Source: Psoroptes ovis
Lineage: Eukaryota > Arthropoda > Arachnida > Sarcoptiformes > Psoroptidae
Assembly: GCA_002943765.1 (NCBI GenBank)
Contig: PQWQ01000006.1
Location: 372,001 to 436,000, forward strand
Reading direction: 5' to 3'
Length of the DNA stretch: 64,000 nucleotides
The notes below the pieces were generated by a model that ran no database searches, was not told the DNA's origin, and worked only from the letters and a program-made list of their open reading frames with translations. Of the stretch, positions 27,456 through 39,900 are shown in pieces. The position numbers were made by a program, and so were the translations under genes. Positions within the stretch are counted from its first letter, which is position 1. Every line of letters begins with the position of its first letter.

Positions 27456-28568
27456 CAGTGATTCCCAAACTGGGCGATATCGCCCACCAGTGGGCGATGG
27501 AGCGATCCAGGTGGGCGATGATGGGCGGTGGGCATGAACAACTCAAAAGGTGTTAAAATCATAAAATAGCGAAAAAACATTTTTAAAAAATTACTTTATC
27601 CCATTTGCTGCCAACGACAAGGATACTCGTCTTAAGAATTTGTATCAATTATGACCAGAACGAGTATACTCGTAAAAATTTAATATCAAACAGTAACATT
27701 CATTTTTGCATGGCAGTTTGAATGATCACACATCTATTTAGACTTGGCAGCCAACGAGTTATATAAGTCGCTTGTTTATAGAAAAGAGAGCTTAGTTTTT
27801 CTATGAACGGTTATCAGAGATTTTGGATTCGAAAAGAAATCCCTTCTGCCTATCCTGAAATTCGGAATACCGTTCAAAAATTATTAATTGTTGAAAAACC
27901 AAAATTAATAAAGCAATTTTAGTGGTACTGATATTGTCGTTTTATTCGACACACGAAAAATACAAAAAAAAATACAAGATAAGAAACAAAACAAATACAA
28001 AAATCAAAGATTAATGTTTTCTTGAATGCTGACAAACAAATAACTCTACTAAATTTTTCTAATTTCAAAAAACCAAAACAAAATCACTGCAAAAAAAATG
28101 ATTAATTGTCATTTTCTCTGAAATTCATGATTCATCATCAATGCGGCTGTTTCGCCACAATTAATAGCATTCCCGTCGATATCTTTGGTTGAACAGGATT
28201 TTAGCATGGTGACCAACTTGTTGACAAACAAGATTGCAAATTGCAAAATCGATTGCAAATTGTTAACCGCGGTGAGTTGCGACTAGTTCTAACAAAAATT
28301 AACAAGAATTGCCGAATTGGTCACAGCACATAAAGTCCATTCATCTCATTAATTTTATCAATGATTTATTTTTTTAAAATTTTCAATTTTGTATCAATAT
28401 CCAACTTTATATTCATTCTTAATTTTCAATTTTGTAAGGATTGCGGTAACGCAAGGGATAATTGCGATAAAAATTCTAAAAAAATTATTTGATTATAATG
28501 TTGGTGGGCGATAGATGATATTTTTTTTTGAAAGTGGGCGATGGCCCCAAAAAGTTTGGGAATCACTG
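27456..28568. mobile_element. Non-autonomous hAT-superfamily DNA transposon (1113 bp)
   Basis: The ends are perfect 16-bp terminal inverted repeats, CAGTGATTCCCAAACT and AGTTTGGGAATCACTG, flanked by the identical 8-bp duplication TTTTAGAT. CAGTG-type termini with an 8-bp duplication define hAT elements. Just inside the left end is a 16-bp palindrome (TGGGCGATATCGCCCA, 27471-27486). GTGGGCGAT recurs at 27490, 27511, 28504 and 28534, two copies near each end, as expected of subterminal transposase-binding repeats. The interior has no transposase-like frame, so the element is non-autonomous and would depend on a transposase elsewhere. Intact ends and an exact duplication suggest a fairly recent insertion. 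Internal GCTGCCAA motifs in opposite orientation (near 27608 and 27750) may be remnants of another inserted repeat. Confidence 0.92.
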
Positions 28569-28576
28569 TTTTAGAT
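28569..28576 (+). repeat. Right target-site duplication of the hAT element
   Basis: TTTTAGAT, identical to 27448-27455, directly abuts the right terminal inverted repeat. Confidence 0.9.
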
Positions 28577-31475
28577 GATGATTGAATTGAATTTAAGTTT
28601 TATATTCAAAAATAATTTTTCATAATTTTCATATTGAAATGAATAGTTGACATCCAATTTTCTCTTCATTGATGTGCCTTTAATTTACGTGGAAAAATAA
28701 GTGGGTTTTTAAATTTGAAAATTTGATATTCATTTGAAAACAACAAGAAGAAAATAACAAGAAAATTGTCTTATCATTTGATTGACATTTAATGTCAAAA
28801 TATGACATTCAAATGAACGTTTCTTTTTTTCTCATGCTTCACATCAAAAATGGTGAATAAATTAATTGAATTCTTTGCCAGGAAAAAAGTTTGCAAAAAA
28901 TTTGAATTAAAAGACTTTGACTCTGCTATGTGTGTAAAGTATGCAGCTATTGTACTCTGATTCCGTTGGTTTAATGATGTTTTATCATGTATGAAATACT
29001 CTGAAAATGTTAATAACCCGAATTCTTCAATGAATTTTCAATGTTGAAATGCAATTCTAATACAAATTAAATTCACATAAAGATTGTAATGAAATTATTT
29101 AATTTCTGTCGATTATTATTGAATAATTCAATATTTAGTTCAAATCAAATGATCAATTGAAAATCGAAAAAAAAAATTCAATTCCTGTAGAAATGTAAAT
29201 AAAAATTCAATCGAAATTGAAAAATTTTCATCAATTTCGAATGACTTTGACATTTTGATTTGATTTGATTGATTGGTTTCTTGAATTGATGATTAATTTT
29301 GTTGTCGTCGTTGTTACTGTATTTCACATTCACACACACACACATCAGCAAAATACTGTAATCATTGATGATGTAAATTTATTTATAAATAATAAATTGT
29401 AATCAAATATCCCCACTCATTTTTCTCCATTTGTTTTCACATTGAAACATTGTACTTTCGCAGTATTTGCATTCATTTCTTGATTCGTCATTTGTCTTTT
29501 CAATATATTTTACTATCATTAATTATAATCATTTTCAATTAAATTCAATTTCATTCACAATTATTATTACTTGTCATTGATATGGACATTTAAATGTGAT
29601 TTCATTTCTTTTTTTCGATTGAAACAAGTGAAAATTGTATTGGGCGAAAAAATTGTCATTATTTGTAATTTTTGGGCAGAAAAACTGAGAAATAAGAAAC
29701 AAAAATTCAATTAGATTTGATTTCTTCAATTTCTTCGAAATTCTAGCAATATCATTTCAAATACATATTCACAATACAAGATTCGTGACTTTATTTCAAT
29801 TGTTTTTCAATCGTTGTTGTAATGTTTTGATTGAAAATCGATTCTATCCTTTCTTCAATTGTAACAAAGTAAAATAACAAAATTTTACATTTTCATGAAT
29901 TTAAATAATACACACATCAATCAGAAGAGGAGATAAAAAAAGCAATCAATTTCAATTAATCTAAAATATTCATATTTTATAAATATGAATAGAGTCACGC
30001 CAATCTATAAATATATCGATTTTGAATTGTTTTTTTCAATTGATTTTATCATGTATTATTATTATTCTTTTATTATCATTAATTTCATTATTTTTTAATT
30101 GATTCAACAACAACAACGATCGATTAAATGATTTAGTTGTTGTTGATTGAAAAATTATTATTTTCTCCATTTTTACATTTTTCTAAATTTGAATACAGTT
30201 TTCCAATAGATTTTCTCTTGTTTCAAAGCAATATAATCTGCACTCAACACACATACACACAATATGTATCCTTGATCTATATTAATTCGTATTCATATTT
30301 TTGAATATATTTTTATCATCATTTTGATCAATCGAACAATCAATCAATCGACCAATCAGTCAATCAATTGATCGATCGATCGATCGATTGAATTGTTCGA
30401 TGATTTTTTCATTATTATTTCTCTTTGAATTTCATGCCAAAAAAATCCCATTTGTATTATTACTATTATTAACATTATCTTTGAAAATTTCGTATTAAAA
30501 AATTGATGAAACACCTTTTATTTATCGATTGATTGATATATAGCAATGCAATTATTATATTATTGGTTATATATTCTCAATTTTTTTATTATATTCAAAA
30601 ATTAATATTAACATTATTATGATAAATTGATTGATTGATTTGAATGAATTATTTCGATATCGATAAAGATAATTTATGTGTTCAATTTCGAATGCATATT
30701 AATATTATTATTGTTATTATATTCCATGATGATGATGAGGATCAAACACCCAATAAAATATTTTTCAAATATCTTTTAATCTATTTGATAAATGATCAAA
30801 TTTGGTGAAAAATAAGCAAAAGAAGAAGGCGAAGAATAATTTTCTTTATGATAATGTCAAAATGTTGATTTATATTTAATTATATAAGTGTGTATTTATC
30901 TGTGTGTGTACAAATGTATACAAAATGGCCACATAAGTACACCATCATCTTCATCATTGAACACAATGAATAATGAAACTATTTTTTGAATTTTCAAATA
31001 AATCTTTGAATATTTTTTCAGGGAAGAGCGATAGTTTGTGGTAGATTCAAGTCGAATAATCATGAATTTTTCTTCTTCGTTTTTTTTGACAAGTAGAATT
31101 TATTTATGAGGTTAAATATGATTCATATATCAAATTTGATCATCTTTCAAAAATTGAAAATATTTCTGCATTTAGCTTAGGCGATTTGAATGTATCTTTT
31201 TCTGTTTCTTTTTTGATTTTTTCTTTCTTTGCTCACAGTGTTTTTCAATGATAAAATTAGGTCTTGGGTGTTTTTTATTTCAATTTTTTGGTCAAAAAAT
31301 TGAATCTTTTGATTATGAAATGACTAAATAAGCAGAATAATTATAAACCAGAAGTGATTGATAATTGATGATCTAAGAAATTTTTTACAAAAAAAAATTT
31401 CCAATTAATTAATTCATTAATTATAATTGATTAATTTTTTATCTCTATTTTGCCTTTTGAATTTTGATATCGAAG

Positions 31476-31592
31476 GGCGAAAATCAATTAGAAAATTATT
31501 TGTTACTCGACAATCGGTTAGTGAAGAGCGAAATGAGCAAAAACACACAGCTTCAGCTATCTTTCAGTCTAGATATCTGTCTAATATTTCTT
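31476..31592 (+). other. Exon-like segment, unrecognised
   Basis: After a pyrimidine-rich tract ending GAAG (31475) a frame stays open for about 39 codons to a possible donor (CTT/GTATAT at 31593). The peptide is basic and of mixed composition, containing RKSIRKLFVTRQSVSEERN and QKHTASAIFQSRY. GC is higher than on either side. It resembles a real coding exon more than most open stretches here, but I cannot name it or connect it to another exon. Confidence 0.22.
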
Positions 31593-33664
31593 GTATATAA
31601 TATTATTGAAGAAAAATTGAACGAAAATCGATTTAGACTGCTTCTGCTTTGAAATAATTTTTTTTGATTTTTATTCGATTTCGATTTTTCATTTATTAAT
31701 ATTTCATATCTATAACAAATTTATAATTTGTTCATTTTAAATGAAATTCATTTTTTTTTATTTTTCGTTTTATGATTAACCGTTTAATTATAACATTCAT
31801 TCATTGATAATCATTCTCAAGACATATATGTGTGCATGAATAATATACTGTGTATGTTGTTATTTTGAAATGAAAATCTTAAATCAAAAATCAAAAACAA
31901 CAGCAATAACAATCATTAATTATTATCATTATTATTGCTATCATAATCATATAAATATGTGGTAAAAAAATTATGACAAGTCAATATTATTCATTCTCAA
32001 ATTCATTTTTAAATGAATAAAAATGGATAAATAAAATAATTTTTTTTTTGGCCATTATTATCATTATTATTAACATTATTCAGCATCAATATCGATTAAT
32101 GTTGATTAATAATGAAAATATTAAAAACAAGAAAATATTTATGATTTGAATTGATATGGCAACTAGCCACAGCAACAATAACAACAGCCACAGCAACAAC
32201 TTGTACATCTTTGGCAATTAATTCATATTTTGCCATCAATTTTTTTTGGCATAACTTTTTGAGCACACACAAATCATTCAATTTGTATTTTTTTATACAT
32301 TTTTTACCACAAAATTTATCCGAAATAATTGGAAATGAATTTTGATTGAAAGCTTATGTTGTTTTCTATGATTGAAAAAAAAGATGAAAAAACCACAACC
32401 AGAAAAATATATGAAAAATGTATGAATTTTTTGGTGTAATAATTTGTTATCTTTGTCTTGTTTCTGTTTTTGTTGGTGAATTGAATGAATGTAATATTTT
32501 TGTAAATTATGCAACACATTGAATCCATCATAGAAAATTATAATGAAAATGAATTAATCATAATTGAAAAATTGAATTTGTAAATTTTTCCCTTTATTTT
32601 TTGTTTCCACAAAAATGGAAATTCATCCATTCATTATTCATTCATTCATTTATTTATTTCTTAATTCATCATTCATTCATTCATTCGATTATAATTATTC
32701 ATTAATTTTGAATTCAAAATTTTGGCTGCCAGTAAAATGAGTAGAGAAAGAATGAAAAAAGATGAATGAATAATGATTCAATGAGTTTCTCAATGAAAAT
32801 TTCCTTAAATAAAATGAAAAAAATTCAATTTTCTTAATTGATTTGTTATCAAATAACATTAATAATAATGAATCAATGAAATGTTAAAGAAATGCCTGTA
32901 TTTTCAATTAAAAATTCATAATGTTTCCATTTGTTTTTCTCCGTAATTTTTTTTTTGCATTTTTTCTGGTCAAAAACATTCAAAGCCAATGACCGTGAAT
33001 TTTATTATTTATTTTCAGTGCTTAATTATTATTCAGTGTTTCATAAAAATATCACAAAAGTATCAATTAATTTTTCATTTTTTTTCTTTGATATTCAAAG
33101 AATTTCACATTATTAATTGCATATAATTTTCATTTTTTTTCAAGCTTAAGACATTTGAAACTTGTTATTTTCAGGAATCATTTTTCTATTCTACCAACGA
33201 AGAAAAAAAAATCAAAACAATAACAATTATGAAATGTCCTTATCTGTGTATAAAAATGTTTATGGTGTTTTTCGCTTGGTACCTAAAATCATTTTTTCCA
33301 CCTGAAAATTATCAATTTTCCGAAAGACAAAACAACATTAAGATGAAGATGATGATGATGAAGAAAACAAACAAACACTGAAATTCATTCGGTGTTCATA
33401 AAGCTGCAAATTACTTAATCATCATCATCATCATTATCATTATGTTGTTTATTTAGATTTGAAATCAAAGAATGAGAAATGAAACAACAATACAAGAGTT
33501 TCAGATTTCATTGTTGTTTATCAGTATAATTTACAAATTTTGTAATTTTATTCTTTATTTTGCCAGACATATTTTTCTCCACTTTTCACCATGAAATACA
33601 AGTATAGAAAATGATGATAAAATTATCAAAAAAATGATATATTTCAAGCAAATATTAACCATCC

Positions 33665-33688
33665 GTGTGTGTGTGTGTGTGTGTGTGT
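33665..33688. repeat. (GT)12 microsatellite
   Basis: Twelve perfect GT dinucleotides in an intergenic AT-rich setting. Confidence 0.9.
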
Positions 33689-35954
33689 ATAATTATTATT
33701 TTCACTTGTCATTTTTATTTTCCAAACTCCATAGACTGGATAATTAATTTTTTCTTCATTTTTTTTAATTCATCAATTTTTTCCAGCCGCTTTTTGAATC
33801 CGAAAAATTTACACAGACATAATTATATTTTTCTCAAATTTTTTTGCCACTACAACCGAATGATGGTTCAATGTTTGTTTGTTTACCGTGGAAAAATACA
33901 TATTTTCGAAAATTTAAATATTAAATTTGACATCTAATTTAGTTTGTTTATTATTTCTTCATGTCAAAAAAATAATTTTCAAAGAATTTTGCCTTATTTT
34001 TCTTACTATTTCTTGCCATATAGTTTCAAATGAATTTTTTCTTTCGTACCAACTTGTAAACACCATTTTCACATGCACTAAATAATGATAATAACAACAA
34101 CAACAACAATGATTTGACCACTACTTTTGTTATTTTGTTTATTTATTTATTTTCAAATGAAAGAATACAAGTAGAAAAATACCCGAAGAAAATGTTTATA
34201 ATAATTGATGGCTGGGAAATTGACAGAATTTGAATTGAAAATTGAAATAATGATAAAGAATAGTTCATAGATCGTGAAGTGAAGAAAAACTGGTTTTTTC
34301 ATTTGTTTGCTTTTTTTTTGATATAATCAAATTGTTGTGTTTTGGTGGTAATTTGTTGTGGTTGTTGCTGTTGCTAGTGTTTTGGGTGAAAATCTTTATT
34401 ATAAAAAAAAAAAAATCATCCAACCATTCATATATTTTTTTCTATTTGAAAATATATACGAATGAAAATAAATGAACACAAAGCTATAAGAATAGGTTGG
34501 ACTTAATTTAAAATCCTCCCATCTCATATATACATTTTTGGTTTTTCAAAATGAAAAAATATTCAAAATTTGGCGGGTTTGGCACCCAGCTGAAATATAA
34601 TAATAAAAATAAAGATAAACCCGATTTACCATGCATGCTCCATTCATGAATGTTTTCAATTTTTCTGGTATTTTGGGGTGAAAATATACAGAAAAATTTC
34701 ATTTTAACAAATCTATTTTTTTTTTTTTTGATTATTTCAATTATTGAAAAAATTACTTATATTAAATATATATATTGTAATATTGAATTTATTTATTTAT
34801 TATTAATATATTTTGATAAAATTATTAATATATCAATATAAATGAATATATTTCACACTCTTTTACATACATTCACATGAAATAGATTGAATATATTTAT
34901 TCTTATTATTAATAATTTGTAATATTTCAAATGACAATAGAGATGTATGCATTCATTTATTCATTTAAACATTTAAATAATCATTGATGATGAAGAGATA
35001 TAACCTCCATCATCATTATTAATTTTGTTATAACAATTTCTTCTTTTAATATCAAACATTAATAAACACGAAAATATGGAAATAGAGAAGAAAATTGATT
35101 GTGTCGATTCATTTATTCTCATTTTTTGGTACGTGTGCAAAATTGTTCAATTAAATAATAATAATGATGATAATAATTTAATTTTTTCATAAATGTTTGG
35201 CACGCGTGCACATCAAATGACATAATCTATTCGTTTCCTATTCCCATTAGTTTATTGATCGACGATTGAAAGTAAAGATGATTTGATGTTTTTCACAAAT
35301 TTCACCCTTTAAAAATATGAAATTTTCTTTCGAGAATTCGCACCCTTATTCACCAAGAATTTTTTCAATTTCATTAAAAATTTCCAAAAAAAAAAAATTA
35401 ATGTGTTTTTCTTAACATTTCAATATACTTTCTTTATTTGATCATCATCGACATATCAAATATTCATCAATTATTATGCTTCTACTTCTACTGCTTGATT
35501 ATGGTATACCCTTATGTCTTATGTTTGAAAACAACAACATACAATAATTTTTGAAAGCAAAGGTAAAATACCGATCATACGAACTCCAATTTGAATTGAA
35601 TTTGATTTTTCTTTTTCAATTTTAATTTTGTATGAAAAAAGAAAAGAATTTCCAGCAATTTTCATTCGAATATATATTCGAAATGAAAATATGTTCAAAT
35701 GTTGTTGTATATATGATTTCAAAACGCATATGCACACCCAAATTTACTGAATATCTTTTGTGTTCTCTTTTCAATTTCTTTTACGAATTAAATTGCAAAT
35801 AAAAAAACGAACACATGCACCATACGATCTCAATCATCAGAAAATTGTTATTTCTCCAAAAATATATATATAAAAACATTATATATTGTGATAATAATTA
35901 CGAATGATGATAATGTTGTTTTGAATTGAGAATTAATACATACATAGATAAAAT

Positions 35955-36080
35955 TAAAAGAGAGAGAGACAGAGAAAAATGAATGAATGGATGAATCAAT
36001 GAATGATAGAAAGATAGTTGATAGATACATATGTGGAAAAAGACGGAAAGAGAGAGAGATAGATACATAGAGAGAATATA
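35955..36080. promoter_or_regulatory. GA-rich tract upstream of engrailed
   Basis: Runs of alternating GA (35959-35977, 36045-36060, 36070-36076) lie 830-960 bp upstream of the engrailed start codon. GAGAG is the binding core of GAGA factor/Pipsqueak, which act at promoters and Polycomb response elements, including near Drosophila engrailed. It may instead be a plain microsatellite; function is inferred. Confidence 0.3.
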
Positions 36081-36912
36081 GCCATTAAATCGTCATCACC
36101 ATCAAATAATAATAATAATAACAACAACAACGAATGTGAATAGAAGAACATGGCATCTTCATTTTCTTCATCGACCAATGAAACATTCATATTCAAATAA
36201 ATGAAAATATATATATGTGTATATTAATAAAACAAACATATTTGTTTTTATAATAAATATATAAGATTGATGGAAAATGTGTGCGTGTGTGTACACACAA
36301 ATAATTTGAATTTTTTTTTTTTTTTTTTTTTGAACAAAATATACTTTTCAACCATACGACAACAATTTTGAATGTTTTTATTTTTTCATTCATATTCATT
36401 TCAGTATAATGTAATCATCAATTTGTGTATCAGAAGAAGAAGAATATCAAAATGTGAATGAATTAATCAAGAAAATAATTCATTCATTCAATGCAAATTT
36501 ATGTTTCAATCATTTTTCTGCTGTTCATTTGTTTGTATGATTTTTAAAATTTTTAAAATGTCAATAATCATTTTCAAAAATAATCAATGTTGATTCGATG
36601 ATCAATGATCTCACATAGCTTAAAATTTTCGATTTAAAATTTTGTTTATTTATTTGTTTGATGTTTTTTTTGCTACATTATTCTTTTGATATTTTTATTT
36701 GAAACAAGAAAAATATTTGACGAATTCTTCACATTTAAATATAATTTTGGAAAAATTCAAATTTTCACAAATTTTATTGTTTGATTTAAAACTTGTGATT
36801 GAATTTTCTTATATCAATTATAAGAAAATCAATCACATTATTGAAATAATTGTTCAAAATTTGGTTTTACGAAAATTTATTCGGGCCACATTTGCTTTTA
36901 AAGCAAAAAAAT

Positions 36913-39900
36913 ATGGCTCTAGATGTATCGTCAAGATCATCATCATCTGACACATCATTTAACCATCATCATCATTCATCATTTCAATCATTAATGATGA
37001 CAGCAGCTGCAGCAGCGGCGGCATCCGCATCAACATCACAATCATCATCGAATACGGCAGCAACAGCGAACGATAGTCTAATCAATAGCGGATCAATTGA
37101 ACACTTATTGAATAATTATACTGCACAATTCCATAACAATCAACAGCAGCAACAACATTCACAAGAGTCATCAACTACACCACAAACAATATCAGCAACA
37201 ACTAAGTCAGCTATGGAGGACGCACACTTATTTCTTAAAGCAGCAGCAGCAGCCGCTGCAGCAGCAGTGTCCGCCTCTGAGAACGCGGTCTCACCTTGTG
37301 CAACAACAACCAGTTCCTTACCAGAATCACCAAAGTCACCAACACCGATTTCACTTTCATCACCAACACTTGTTCGACAGACTTCAAACCATTCGGACGA
37401 AGACGACGACGAAGAAAACGAAGATGAAAACATTATTGTCAACACAATGGGGAGACCAGGTTCAATATCACCACCACAGCCATTAGCTTTAACTGGCCAT
37501 AGCCATAATAATCAGAGAAACAATAAAAATATTAATAATCAACGAAATTCATATCATAATAATCATCAATTACCTGTAAAAAGTCCTAAAAGTCCATCAT
37601 CAACCTTAGCAGCGATAGGATCATCACCTTTGGAAAAATTACAAAGCCTTAGTCCTAATATGATAACTCTTTCATCATCATCATCAGCATCAACACTACC
37701 GACAACAATAACAGCGACTAATCATCATCATTCAAATGCAGTAGCAGCTGTACATGCAGCATTTGCACATGCAGCAGCTGCTGTTGCACAACAACAAGCA
37801 ACAAATTCAGCATTTGTTGAACAAACACAACGTGCATTGAAATTTTCAATTGACAATATATTATCACCAGAATTTGGTTTAAATCAAAAAAATGATCAAA
37901 TATTAATATCGAATTATTGTAATGATAGTCGTAATTTATTTTATGCATATTATCAACAATTTCAAGAAAAATATTCTTGCTTTAATAATTTAGTCACAAA
38001 TCAAAATAATAAAATAATTAATGGCAATAATAATAACAATATTAATTTGAATCAATTACATCAATTACAGCAACAATATCATCAACAGCAGCTACAATTG
38101 CAACAACAACAGCAACAATTGCAACAACAAAAACTTAATAATATCAGTGGCCATTTAAAGCATCATAATAGCAATAATAATAATGTTAATCATCGTAATA
38201 ATAATGCTAAAAAATTATCCTCATTCGATATAAATACATTAGTATCATTAAATAATAATAATAACAATTCATCACAACAAACAAAAACGAACATACAAAC
38301 AAATAAAAAACGTAAAAGATCCGATTCCGATTGTTCATCGATTAGTTCATTAAGTAATCAATCGATTAAAGATTTGATTAATAACAATAACAATAATCAT
38401 AATGATCATCATCAAAAGGATGTATTAGCATCGAATATTGCTTCGGCAGCCACAGTACCGGCAGCACCATCAGCAACAGCTCCAATATCATCATCATCAT
38501 CAACAAGTACAACACCGACATCATCATCATCATCAATAGTTGTTGATTCAACTAATAATAACAACAAAGAAATTACGCTTGAAGAAAAAGCAAAAAAACC
38601 AGTATTATGGCCTGCATGGGTCTATTGTACACGTTATTCGGATCGGCCATCATCTGGTAAGTTTTCATTTATTTATTTTTCTATTTTTCATAAATCAAAT
38701 ATATCAAATGTGTTTGAATTATGTCATTTGTATTATCATACAAAATAATTATTTGTAATCCAAGAAAAATTGTAAAATTAACACGCAAACAATTCAAATG
38801 ATTATTATTTGATTGTTTTAAATTTTTTATTTTTCACTTCTCATTCTTTTCTTTGTGCAAAACGAATTGAATCGAATCAATATTATGACATTTCATTCAT
38901 TCATTAATTTTGAGATTTATTATATCATTAGCATTTCGAGCATTTGCAACCAACTAACTACTACCTGTAATGCTAGGCAAATGTAAAAAATAAATGTGTG
39001 AATATACCACACACATTTATTTTTCAAAATAATGCCAATTCAAACAAAAAAAAAAATGGTGGTTTTGTCATTTTTCATTGATTTTGTTTGTTTGCTTGCT
39101 TGTTCATGGTTCATTATTATCATCATTGTTGTTATTATATTATCAACAAAATGGTCAAACAATGGGAAATTTTTCATTTCATTTCGTTTCATTTATATTT
39201 CGTTTAATTTGTGTTCTCACATTTTCAACATTTGTGTGCCAAACATACACAAACACCAACAAAGACCTTAGATTCATCATCAATTTATTTAGGTTTTTAT
39301 CTATCTATTTGACATTTTAAACGTGTGTGTGTTTAGTGTTTGTATTATCGAAGATATTCATTCAGTCATTTGATAATGATTCAAAATGAGATCAACTAAG
39401 ATGAATTTGTGAATGTAAATATATTTTCAGTGTTCATTTATCTCTTATTTACCACTCTCACTCATATACAATATACAACACAATGCAAAATGTTTGGTAT
39501 GAAAAAAAAAATGAATTGAATTCAATTGAAAATTATGGTCCGTAAATTTTTTTATCTCCCATTTTTACCATTCATTTTATTTTATAAATTTAAATTGTAA
39601 ATATGAATACGTATTCATACCATTTATTATTTGTATTAAATCTAAAAAAACTGATGAATATATTGTGATTTCCATGATAATGTGAAATGAAGAAAAATCA
39701 AACGGTTCATCCATTGAAAAAAGTATTTCATTCATTCATTGAATTATATGAATGTGGTTTTCAGAACTAAACTTAATTCAACACTGAACGCTGTGAACAA
39801 ACAAAAAAGGCGTTAAAGATTATCGAAAAAGTCAAAATATTATATCTCAACGCGCGATAAATACTCTTGAATTAAATGATGATAATAATCATTTGATAAA

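Larger units (their letters stand above)
28577..36912. other. Gene-poor AT-rich stretch, right part of the desert and engrailed upstream region
   Basis: No confident gene is visible. Notable content: a (GATC/ATCG)n palindromic run at 30365-30390 with flanking inverted arms (ATCGAACAAT at 30331 and ATTGTTCGAT at 30392), an exon-like island at 31476-31592, (GT)12 at 33665-33688, GA-rich DNA at 35955-36080, and T21 at 36311-36331. The last part must hold the engrailed promoter and 5' UTR, but I see no clear TATA box or initiator that I would defend. Confidence 0.55.

Noticed and set aside
36850..36912. 21-residue N-terminal extension of engrailed
   Set aside because: The extension opens with TTG, not ATG; the first ATG (36913) has an ideal context and gives the expected MAL start.
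37140..37948. Antisense and alternate-frame ORFs inside engrailed exon 1
   Set aside because: Shadows of Ala, Gln and Ser triplet runs.
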